Position numbers and translations under genes: made by a program | In this document: one piece after another, positions 1 to 10,126 of the stretch | Position numbering within the stretch: the stretch's first letter is position 1 | How the letters are laid out: every line of letters starts with the position of its first letter | The notes under the pieces: model-generated | What the model was told of the DNA's origin: nothing | What the model saw: only the letters and a program-made list of their open reading frames with translations | Database searches by the model: none | Source: Adiantum capillus-veneris | Taxonomy: Eukaryota > Streptophyta > Polypodiopsida > Polypodiales > Pteridaceae | DNA length: 64,000 nucleotides | NCBI GenBank assembly: GCA_014529385.2 | Contig: CM043943.1 | Coordinates: 105,870,355-105,934,354, forward strand | Direction of reading: 5' to 3'

Positions 1-149
1 TTGTGTGCTTACCCTTGTATGTGTAAGCAAGGTTTGTGTTTGCTTACCACCTGCTTGTGTTTAAGGGGAGGTTTGTTTTGTGTGCCATACCCCTAGTGTG
101 TTTTGAGGGGAGGATTGTGTGAGTGCAACAAAACCCACAGGGGGAGGTT
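1..149 (+). mobile_element. 3' internal end of a copia-like LTR element
   Basis: Non-coding sequence ending in an LTR at 150. Three purine-rich PPT-like blocks follow each other at about 66-77, 108-115 and 140-147; the last directly abuts the LTR. Repeated PPTs upstream of the 3' LTR are known from the Sirevirus lineage of Ty1/copia, so that lineage is possible, but no protein domain is in view to prove it. Short hairpins occur, for example TGCTTAC/GTAAGCA near 6-29. The body of the element lies outside the window. Confidence 0.6.
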
Positions 150-173
150 TGTTGGATGTGATCTTTGTTGCAC
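123..173 (+). other. Inverted repeat bracketing PPT and LTR start
   Basis: GTGCAACAAA (123-132) and TTTGTTGCAC (164-173) are perfect 10-base complements. The PPT and the first 14 bases of the LTR lie between them. The arrangement recurs with other sequences in families A, D, E, H and K here. Confidence 0.7.
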
Positions 174-510
174 CTTGTGTGTGTGAACAACCTCTACCTA
201 TGTGGAAAGATTATGGGCATAGATAATGTGATAGACCATGTAATAGCATGTGGTTACTTTCCACCTAGGATGATGACGTATATGGTGAGGTTTCACCCTC
301 TAGCCATGATACCAACCTTTATGATGCCTATATAAGAGGCTTGTAATCTCTAGTTTCTAATGATAACAATCCAGTGGTTACTTTGAGTTTACATTCTCTT
401 TCTTTAAGTTTACACACACACACACACACATCAAGAATTCTACACTTACTAATCCAACCTAGATCCTTCATGAATGCTACACTTACTAATCCACCCTAGA
501 CCCTTCATCA
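150..510 (+). repeat. LTR of the truncated element at the window start
   Basis: Starts TGTTGG directly after the PPT GGGGGAGGTT. A TATA-like CCTATATAAGAGG near 327-339 fits a U3/R promoter. A short (AC)n run lies at 412-430. A near-duplicate phrase (ctacacttactaatcca) occurs twice near the end. The 3' end is estimated near 510; no matching second LTR is in the window, so neither boundary nor TSD can be verified. Confidence 0.55.
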
Positions 511-608
511 CAAACTTAAGATTTTGTTTTAGTGCATGTTTTGAATTTCTTTACTTGCTTCCCGTGCAATTCTCAAAAGTCAATGTGAAGGGTGTTGCCA
601 CATCTTAA

Positions 609-610
<2 letters not shown>

Positions 611-650
<40 letters not shown>

Positions 651-657
651 TTGAGAA
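611..657. repeat. (AC)n microsatellite
   Basis: Uninterrupted AC tract. It sits exactly where the gag homology of copia A1 begins, so it marks or replaced the 5' break of that copy. Confidence 0.95.
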
Positions 658-838
658 GGAGAAAGGCAAGAAAAAGCTAAAATGTAATACTATATGACAA
701 ATCAACAGCTCATCAAAGCAATGTCCTAGGTTTAAGGCTGAAGACGCTTGTAAGAAAGTGAAAAATGTAGACATTGCAGATGCTTCTTAAAAAGAAAATT
801 AAAAAAATGTTGTACAAGTCGTAGAATGGGATTTTAAT

Positions 839-1180
839 GTGCAATGTCAATATGACCGAATTTTTCATGATGCATGTAGTGCAAAATTTATGGATCACAT
901 GTTATACTTTGATAGTGTGCAACTAAGTACATTACATGCAACTAAGTACATTACATCAAATATTGATTTCTTTACTTCTCTAAAATTTTTCCCTAATGAG
1001 AATACTATTACGTGTGCCAAAAAGGCCTCTTATCTAGCTAGCAAAGTTGGAAAAATTGTGCTTATAGCTATAGGTGGTAGTTCTTTTACACGTTTAATTG
1101 CTTTTCATGAGCTTGGGATCAAGAAGAAGCTTTTGTATGTATCCACTTACACTTGGTCTTGCAGACAAGGTTGTGGATGA
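839..1180 (+). pseudogene. Copia protease/pre-integrase fragment (A1)
   Basis: The translation parallels the A2 protein at 22434-22997: F-D-S at the protease site, then an N-x-x-T-I-T-C-A block and a G-V/K-G-K-I-V block. The glycine and alanine after D-S are lost, and a duplicated 13-base phrase (aactaagtacatt) disrupts the active-site region. The frame is lost before the integrase zinc finger. It is certainly non-functional. Confidence 0.7.
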
Positions 1181-1756
1181 TATATATACTATGCATGACC
1201 TCAATTTGACGATACTATTGTGGCATCCAACACTTTGTTTTGTTGATGTGTAAGCTCAATGCACACAAAAAATGTGTGGAAGATGAAAAATCAGGATACC
1301 CAATGTCTAATTGGAGGTTAGCTGAGATGTCGCTTTTGTGGAAGCTGCACTTCAACCCTTGTTGGCATGTACCAAGGAGATAGATATGAGCTCACAAACT
1401 GTTAGTGATACATTATTGCCTCTGTCTAAGGGGGAGGTAAAAACGTAAGTCATAACAAAGCATATGTGCAAACATTGTAGGTCATAGATGAAATTACAGG
1501 TCAGCCATTTTTTGTTCTAGATTCACAAGATGTAATTGATGATGATATGATTGAAAATGAGAGGTATGCCAAAATGGCATTGTAAACCTTGCATGATATT
1601 AAATTGTACGCACTTTTGTCAAGTTGTACATGTTCGAGTTCTCAACGTGCCTCTTATGCATCAAATTGTTATGTTTTAGTTGTGTTTAATATGTGTGATA
1701 AGGAAGAACCTTTGTCATTTGATGAAATTTAAAATTGAAGAAAGTGGCTCGCTGCA

Positions 1757-2420
1757 ATGCAATCTTATTATGCTGCTACTATGAGGGGCACATGGTCTTT
1801 ATGTGATTTGCCTCCTTGTAAAAATGTCATTGATACTAAGTGTGTTTTTAATTTAAAATGTAAGCTTCATGGTAGTGGCGATTGCTATAAGGCTATACTT
1901 GTGGCAAAAGGGTATACTCAAGAGAAGGGCATTGGTTTTTATGAGACTTTTTTCTCCCATTTGTTGTATGACTACCATTCATAGCATTTGTACATTGGCA
2001 CCTCATAATGGTGGCAATGAACATCAGCTAAACACAAAGACTACATTTTTAAATGATGATTTTCATGAGGAAGTGTGTGTGTAACACTAATTCATCATAT
2101 CATTCAAAACGGGTAGGAAGACAATGTCTGCACGCTTAAGAAGGCTTTGTACGGCTAAAGAAAGCTCCACATACTTGGTATGAAAAGATTCATGGGTACA
2201 AGTGGTTATACATGGCTTTTAGGATAGTCCAATTGAAAGTACTTTGTATGTTAAGAATATGGATTATACATTTCTGATTATTGTGCTCTATGTTGATGAC
2301 ATGCTACTCACTATACCAAATAAGGGACATGTTGCTGATTTTAAGGATAATTTGAATTTTTCTTTTGAGATGTTAAACTTGGGTCATTTGCATCATTATT
2401 TGGGCATATAATTTAAGTGA
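1757..2420 (+). pseudogene. Copia reverse transcriptase remains (A1)
   Basis: 1757-1984 matches the start of copia RT (W-S-L...D-x-x-x-x-F-N-L-K-C-K, then V-A-K-G-Y-T-Q-E-K-G-I). After a frameshift, the Y-V-D-D catalytic motif is readable near 2288-2300 (L-Y-V-D-D-M-L-L), followed by the H-H-Y-L-G-I block near 2385-2410. At least three frame changes separate the pieces. Confidence 0.75.
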
Positions 2421-3259
2421 GTTGATAAAGGTATTTATATGTCAGACAAATCACATTGAGACATTGTTGCATAGATTTGTCCCGTGTAGTGCTACTCCTA
2501 TGGAGACATGTGTGAAGCTTAGTGTTCATGATGTTGGAGACTGCTTTGATGTCACTCTCTATCACCAGGTTGTTGGTTGTTTGATTATTGTATGCATTAG
2601 AAGGTCTAATGTTTAGTATGCAATCTTGCAAGTGAGCAAACTTATGCATAGCCCATGGTGTTTGCACTGAAAGGTAGTCAATCAAAACTTTCGCTACTTG
2701 TGGCACCATACAATTATCCCAAGGGGGAATTATTACCACTAGATTTACATGATTTTTTAGACTAGGGTTGGGTTGGTTGTCATGACACACGAGTATCCCC
2801 TAGGTCTTTTGTTTCATGCTTGATATCTCATGCATATATTGGTCAAGCAAGAAGTAGCCTATAGTGGCAACTTCTAGTAATTAGGATAAGTATATGGTAG
2901 CTCTCATAGCTATTGTTGAGAGCATTTGGCTCAAACATCTTTTGATTGATGTGGGCGGTGGACAATACTCTACCACCACGATTCTCATAATAATAAGAGT
3001 GCTTTAGAAAAGCATGGAACCCTATGTTCCATACATGCACAAAACAAAATGAGGTGCATTATCATTATGTCAAGGAGAGACTCTTTGCAGGAGAGGTCAT
3101 CTTGCCTTATGTGCCTACGTAGGCCATTCTTGCTAATCTTTTCACAAAGGCTCGGCCTCATGTGAAGTTTAAACCTTTTTGCAAAGCACTGGTCTTACTC
3201 CCTTTGTGGTATGATCACATAAATTCTAGCACTTCCCCATACATGAGTGCCAACTCATG

Positions 3260-3318
3260 TTCACCACATCACTCCCACAGAGGATTTGTTACCATATTAT
3301 GATAGCGATGTGCGTGAA
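3260..3318 (+). other. Inverted repeat bracketing the A1 PPT/LTR junction
   Basis: TTCACCACATCACT (3260-3273) pairs with AGCGATGTGCGTGAA (3304-3318) with one bulge and one mismatch. The PPT and the TGTTAC LTR start lie in the loop. The same structure is present in A2 and A3. Confidence 0.7.
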
Positions 3319-3371
3319 CAAACTCTTAAGCCCCCGGGAGACACTTTTTTTTTCTCCCTTTTCCGTGGCTA

Positions 3372-3405
<34 letters not shown>

Positions 3406-3562
3406 TTCCCCCCTGTGGCTTGTATATACACCCATAACTCTAGGGTAACCCTTCTCTTTGTATGAGCACACTCAATGATGCTACTTCATGTGTTGTGTGC
3501 TTGTTAGGTTCTTGTTCCTCTTCTCCATCTTTGTGTGCATTCTTACAGCCATACTTCCAAGA
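3287..3562 (+). repeat. 3' LTR of copia A1
   Basis: Starts TGTTAC after the PPT, like A2 (25501) and A3 (44425-44643, -). The end is judged from alignment with the A2 terminus TTTCCAACA. A 30-base poly-C run (3376-3405) lies inside and accounts for its greater length than A2 (230 bp) and A3 (219 bp). A TATA-like TGTATATAC lies near 3420. Confidence 0.75.
3376..3405. repeat. Poly-C tract, 30 bases
   Basis: Uninterrupted C30 within the A1 LTR, followed after TT by C6. Its length may be unreliable in assembly. Confidence 0.9.
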
Positions 3563-4880
<1,318 letters not shown>

Positions 4881-4883
4881 CTA

Positions 4884-5030
4884 TTGGTAGGGTAGCTTGG
4901 TTGGTTGAGCATTCAATCGACGTGATCCGTGTCATGGGTTTGAATGCGGCCAAGTGATTGAATGGTGCCCACGGATGTTCTTTGTATCTGAAGAGTGGAA
5001 TGCTCGTACTGCTACAAAAAAAAGACTTTT
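4884..5030 (+). repeat. tRNA-derived SINE, family 1, copy a
   Basis: Has a box-A-like start (TAGCTTGGTTGGTTGAGC), a box-B-like GGGTTTGAATGCGG at 4936-4949, and a short A-rich tail (ACAAAAAAAAG) about 140 bases on. It aligns with 6720-6856 through the head, the GCGGCCAAGTGA segment and the A-rich end. The ends are approximate and no TSD is assigned. Confidence 0.6.
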
Positions 5031-5035
5031 AGTAG

Positions 5036-6280
5036 GGTAAAGGGGCCAACTACATGACATGCCGCTTTTCAAGGCTTATGGTCACCCCAATAAAAAGATT
5101 GTGTGGAGCATTAGAAGATGGACAAACTTGTTTGGGAACATGGTTAATTGTACATCTAGTAGATAATTGTACACTGTTAGATTGTGTGATCAACCTTCTC
5201 GTTAATGTGTACTTCTTTTGCCCTTGAGTCAATCTGCCTTCAAGCACTCAATCTTTTTGAAGCGAAATCAAAATGAGGTCGTGCAACTAGCGAGATCTCC
5301 ATCGAAAGACCTTGCCCTTCTTTTGCATGATGTCCACCTCTTGAGCTCCCATATGAGCTACTCCAAGCTTCGAACGGCAAAGGATAGATAGCATGAGATG
5401 AGCCCAATTTCAATGTTCTTAATATAGAACATTTACCCTATCTAGAGAACAAAACTCGTGGCTTCACATTCACATCTAGAAATTTATGGTTTCTTTTGAA
5501 ATAAAAATTATATAAAAGTGATGAATCTGGTACTCATGTAAGTGGCAACACCACATCACGAATGGAAAATTTGATGAATTGAATTACGAATTTAGAATTA
5601 AGAAAAAGTTAGATTTATCACTAAGGCCTTGCCTTGGGCAGACCAAAACCATGAGCTCACAAACCAACACTTAACTTCTTAGACAAGACATTGCTCCTCC
5701 TCTACATTAATTCAAAGAAACCAACACATTAAAATCTAGACAACATGCTCTTTTTGGCCTGGCCTTAGTAAAGCGTTCCATCTTGAGAGCAATTGTGGAC
5801 CATTGCATAAACTTGGTGAGTAGTGCCACATGCAAGCTAATGATGTAGAACTCTTTTTCATTATTTTTTGTGGGAGGAGCATTGAATATGCATTACTTTA
5901 TGTAGGCTTTTGTGAGAGGGTGTTGATATTTGTTTACCTCTATGTTTAAAAAGGGGCATCCGGTATTTTGGTCCCCCCCCTTGACGCTCTCGGATCCATT
6001 CGACTAATGTGCTCTGCAGCTTGATGAATGTGCAAGAGAGAGAGAGGGAGGTGACACCTTTAGACTAGTTTCTTACAATGATTTCAAGATATTTTTCAAT
6101 GATTTTTTTTTGAAATATATTATAATATAAATAGTTCATTATCACCTATTTAAGAAAAAAACGTAATATTTTGTTGTGACAACTTAAATGCTTAGTATCA
6201 CTTTCTCATTTTCTCTCTCACAAAGAAGCCTCATATTATTAAAATCTTCTCAATGGCCTTATCTTTATGTAAGCCAGAGT
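5036..6280. other. Intergenic stretch without supported gene
   Basis: No coding sequence, LTR ends or RNA gene recognised. A short C8 run (about 5975-5982) and a short GA run (about 6033-6046) are the only low-complexity marks. Confidence 0.5.
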
Positions 6281-6284
6281 GAAC

Positions 6285-6540
6285 TTTCACCTTGTTGTCC
6301 CCAAATAGTTGGTCTAACAGGAAGGCTTTGGCCTCTCAACCTACGGGTTGTGGGTTCAAATCCCCCGGTGGGTCCCCTTTAGAGGGACACCTTGTGCTCA
6401 CCTGGTGTTCACTTTGTTAGGGCTCTTGCCCTTGGACACTAGTGCATCCTCCTCCTTGGGTGGGTCATCCAAGAAGGAGGTTCTTAGCTGGTTGCTATGA
6501 GTTCTCTCCGTCGTTCTCAGCATGTGGTGCATCAATTAGG
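6285..6540 (+). repeat. Second tRNA-derived SINE-like repeat
   Basis: A box A (TAGTTGGTCTAACAGG, about 6306) and a box B (GGGTTCAAATCCC, about 6352) with tRNA-like spacing are followed by about 170 bases of non-tRNA sequence. There is no cloverleaf with a proper acceptor stem, so this is not a tRNA gene. The 3' end is uncertain. Confidence 0.5.
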
Positions 6541-6717
6541 GGGCCATGGTGATGCCTGCGCATCGCTCTTGCCCGACAATACACTGCCCTTGCCCAACGG
6601 CACGACCCTTGCCCGGACCATGTTTCATGGATAATATTTGGAAGGGATAAGCACTTCCCCAGTGGAACCTGCGGTGCGTCGAAAAAAGAACTTTCGCCTT
6701 GTTAAAATAGTCCAAAG

Positions 6718-6856
6718 GAACTAGCTTGGTTGGTTGAGTACTCGTCCCATGTAACTTGGGCCATGGGTTCAAGTGCGGCCAAGTGACACTACTAGCACTC
6801 ACAGATGATTTGTGACACCTTGCATGGGAAATGCAATTTGCTATTAAGAAAAAAGT
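6718..6856 (+). repeat. tRNA-derived SINE, family 1, copy b
   Basis: Shares the head TAGCTTGGTTGGTTGAG, box B (GGGTTCAAGTGCGG, 6765-6778), the GCGGCCAAGTGA segment and the A-rich tail with 4884-5030. Box B is closer to the Pol III consensus here than in copy a. Confidence 0.6.
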
Positions 6857-7216
6857 CTAAAATAGTTGAATGGATTATGTGGATCAATTTTGAGTTAAGG
6901 TTAATTGACAGGTATCTCAAGAAAGGCAAGCCTTCACTGGGGGGATCGCAAGGAGCAAGTCAAACGACATGATGCTAGGTGCTTAGCGAGGTGGACATCA
7001 CGTGCTGGCAGCACACGACAATTTGGTTAGTCCCATGGATTGAGGGAGCAACGATGAGTGCAGCCTTAAAGGAATCCATATGTGCTAGGGTTTGTCTCTC
7101 TCTCATCTTTTGAATAACTTTCCAAGAGCGGCAGGATATCTCTTAAGTGGATATGGCACAAAGGCCATGGAGCCCCAAAAAATCAAAGGTTTTAATTGAA
7201 GAAAGTGTCAACAACG

Positions 7217-7235
7217 TTTTTTTTTTTTTTTTTTT
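7217..7235. repeat. Poly-T tract
   Basis: Run of 19 T shortly upstream of the RT relic. It could be the tail of a minus-strand retroposon, but no element body is recognised. Confidence 0.7.
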
Positions 7236-7303
7236 GGAGAGCCCACGATATGTGGGTGGATATATAATATTAACCAAAAAAATTTAAGACCTTTCACTCT
7301 TTA

Positions 7304-9630
7304 ATGTTGGAAAAAGCCAAGTCCCTATCGCTTCCTCCTTTTCTTCTCCCGATTTGCCACCTAGCTTTAAAGCCTCTTCTATTATTTCTGCACTGTTCAA
7401 CCAAGCCACATCCTCTTCCTCTGTTGCTAGCTCCAAAAATAAGAAACCCAGAATTTCGGATTCTTCTTCCACTCCTTCAGGATCCTCCTCTCAATCTCTT
7501 GTTCGTGGCTCACGTTATTCTACAACTGATCTTGCTGATGTACAAAAGAACATTCAATGATCGACTTGATGATCCTATTCTTATGCAGGCAATGGAAGCA
7601 GAGCTGGCTCCTCTCATAGTACTTCTCGAACTGTTTCTACCTCATTCAATGGTTTACTTTCCTTTTGTTCTACTAGAAAATCTTCAGGCAACTATGTGCA
7701 CATTAAATTCGTCAATAAAGTGTTTGATTTTATATACCCTAAAGACATTTATTGGGAGCTGATTCTACACTATGCACCTGAAAAATGTGAGTTTTTCTCC
7801 TCGCTAAAGTTTGGTTGGTCTTATACCCCTAACCTTAGTAGATTATTTTACAATCCTCAAGATACGTTTTTGAATTTTGACACCTGGGATATGGAATGTA
7901 TCTGCTCACGTCCAAAATACACAAAATTTTGTTCTTTTTTTCTTGATTTGGGTGCCCATGTTTTGACAACCAATTTGGATGTTTGTTTTCATTAGGAGAT
8001 TCAAATGCTTCTTTCTAAAGGCCTTAATCACATCCCGTATAAACTCATTAATCCCTTTGAAGCTTTATGGTAAGGATGGGATAAGTTGTGCTCCCTCCTT
8101 AACATCAGGAGAATCCTTGACCCCAAAATCAGCATGGATGCTATTTTCTTCTCTAAATTTAGCAAATTTTTTCATCACTTTGTCTTTAATCCACAGGATG
8201 TCCTCCGCTCTGATTCCTTTCTTTCACAAGTAGATTAGCTATCTAGATTCTTTTATTTCTCTGGTCTGGATACGTCTAATCAGAGAGTTGTAGTAATATG
8301 TAAAAAATTGGTTAGAAATTTAGCTTTGGGTACAATATTTTCCTCAGAATTTCAAGATTGTGACCTTACCATTATGGATATCAATAATGCTTTTGTGGGG
8401 GAGTGTAACTCTCTCTTTCCTATGATTAGTGTACCTAAGTCCCTGTCTTTACCTTTTCTCATGGCCATCTTCAAGATTCACAAGAACTCCTTCCGATGGT
8501 TAACTAATGCACATGACTGCCTTTTTTTCTTTTGCTACAAACTTCATTACTCTCGGACTTAAATGCACTCTTACATTGGTTGAGGAATACTCTGTAGTGT
8601 TGTGCAATAGTATTAAAAGGTTTAGCAGATGTGACTCAAATCCCTTTTGGTTGATTAAATCCCAGTATAATTTTTTAGTTAACCTCCCTCCGTCTATTTT
8701 GTCTTGCCATACCTTTGATATTACAACCTGCTATGAGGCTATTCCAAGTGAAGGTGATTGTAGCCTGATTTTTTCCTCCACTGGTATTTTTAAATTTTGT
8801 GAGTCACTTAAATATAAAGGATTTTTCATGGATAAAAGGGGAAAGTTCTCTCCATCTAAATCTTGTTCCTCCAAAGGATTTCTCAATTTTAATGCCTTTC
8901 TTGATCTTAATAGATTAGTCCTTAATCACTGCTTTGTTCAGTTGGGACCTATGATTAAGCAGCAAATCAAAGGTATCATGATGGGCTATTTGCGTTCCCC
9001 TCTATGGTGTAACTTATATTTGGCCTTTTTTGAAGTTTCCTTTAGCAAGAGGCTATCAACACTTAAAAACTTTTAGTACATAGAGGCCTTTAAGCTATCT
9101 TTTAGATATAATGATGACTTAGCCTTTGTCAACAATAAATTTATTTCACTTTTTACTGATCCATCCCAACCTTGTATTCCCTCCAATCCTCTTTAGATTT
9201 ATCCGTTACACATCATTCAACATAAACGAACTTCCACTGTAATAGAGGATCTGACCCTACATTCAACCTATTCGTGTTGCTCCATTTCACTTACCAGACC
9301 CTTCATTGGGGGCTACACTTCACGTATCCATCAAAAAAAGGACAATTTATCGTCTAATAATGTTTCATACATTTTTCTCCATAGTAATAGACCTCGTAAT
9401 CAGTACTATAATGTAGCACTTTCACAAATCATGCCTATCATTTATTTTGCCTCCTCTTGTAATCTAGCCTGTTTAGACATACTTAAACTGATTGAACTCT
9501 TTAAGCATAATGGCTTTGATCGGGCTCATTTGTTCCAAATCATAAATAACTTTCGATCTTCAAATTCCTTTCCTGGTCTTAGGTTTGACCTACGGGATCT
9601 TATTATTTTTCTTATGAGTGGGCAGTAGGC
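7304..9630 (+). pseudogene. Reverse transcriptase relic, probably Penelope-like
   Basis: Not copia or gypsy. Read across several frame changes it has, in order: a Ser-rich N-terminus (7354-7560); a C-x-C element followed by G-A-H-V-L-T-T-N-L-D and L-L-S-K-G-L (about 7890-8040); K-I-H-K-N...R-W-L (about 8470-8505); a palm motif F-D-I-T-T-C-Y-E (about 8712); K-G-I-M-M-G followed by C-N-L-Y-L-x-F-F-E (about 8968-9030); and an R-Y-N-D-D catalytic box (about 9101). The C-x-C...H-V-x-T-x-D-L block plus the K-I-H-K and Y-x-D-D order is what I know from Penelope-like RTs. A GIY-YIG domain is not visible. Family assignment is by recalled motif pattern only. Confidence 0.5.
8507..9076 (+). pseudogene. 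RT palm ORF of the Penelope-like relic
   Basis: Longest open piece of the relic, 189 codons. It holds motif A (T-F-D-I-T-T-C-Y-E-A-I-P), a Q-I-K-G-I-M-M-G turn and C-N-L-Y-L-A-F-F-E. The stop at 9076 falls just before the catalytic R-Y-N-D-D box, which is in the next readable stretch after a few codons. The first methionine is not a genuine start; homology continues upstream in another frame. Confidence 0.55.
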
Positions 9631-9667
9631 TATCCACACAAGTGGTAGCCTATTGCTCCACTTGTGT
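9626..9667 (+). other. Two interlocked inverted repeats (pseudoknot topology)
   Basis: TAGGCTA (9626-9632) pairs with TAGCCTA (9646-9652). ACACAAGTGG (9636-9645) pairs with CCACTTGTGT (9658-9667). The order 1-2-1'-2' is that of an H-type pseudoknot, directly after the last RT-relic codons. No hammerhead core was found. Confidence 0.5.
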
Positions 9668-9692
9668 GCTTAGCCCTGCTGGGTCAGGGGTG

Positions 9693-9843
<151 letters not shown>

Positions 9844-9855
9844 GTCACAACATGT

Positions 9856-10051
9856 TGAAGGGGATCGGGGAGCACCACAGACGGAGAGTGAGAGAGAGAG
9901 AGAGAGAAGGAGACACACAACGATGTGGGTGGGGAGACTGTGAAGTGGCAGCTCCCCCTATACAGTATACTCACTATAAGTATAGGGTAACAGTGGGCGG
10001 GCGCCCATGACTTGGGCGATCGGTCAAGGCACATAGGCCTTAACCCCAACA
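9856..10051 (-). repeat. 3' LTR of element D
   Basis: The 196-bp copy carries a short (GA)n tract. Otherwise it is close to the 5' copy; the GA tract length explains almost all of the length difference. Confidence 0.92.
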
Positions 10052-10079
10052 ATCTCCCACTTAAAGGCCAATGTGCCTT
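10026..10079 (-). other. Inverted repeat bracketing the D PPT/LTR junction
   Basis: On the minus strand the internal arm AAGGCACATTGGCCTTTAA (10061-10079) pairs with the LTR arm TTAAGGCCTATGTGCCTT (10026-10043) with one mismatch and one bulge. The 17-base loop holds the PPT and TGTTGGGG, the first LTR bases. Confidence 0.85.
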
Positions 10080-10126
10080 TAAGCAAGATCTACTAGTGTA
10101 CAACTAATAGAAGGTGAGATATTCTC

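Larger units (their letters stand above)
658..3562 (+). mobile_element. Ty1/copia element A1, 5'-truncated and decayed
   Basis: Relic of the same family as A2 and A3. In order it shows a degenerate gag zinc-knuckle region (about 655-780), protease/pre-integrase homology (839-1180), RT N-terminus (1757-1984), RT palm with intact Y-V-D-D (about 2288), RNase H remains (to about 3110), PPT and a 3' LTR at 3287-3562. Most of the integrase is missing or unreadable between about 1200 and 1500. Stops and frameshifts occur throughout. The 5' LTR and most of gag are absent, the break lying at an AC microsatellite. Confidence 0.8.

Noticed and set aside
6299-6370. tRNA gene
   Set aside because: Box A and B are present, but acceptor and anticodon stems do not pair; a SINE head is the better reading.
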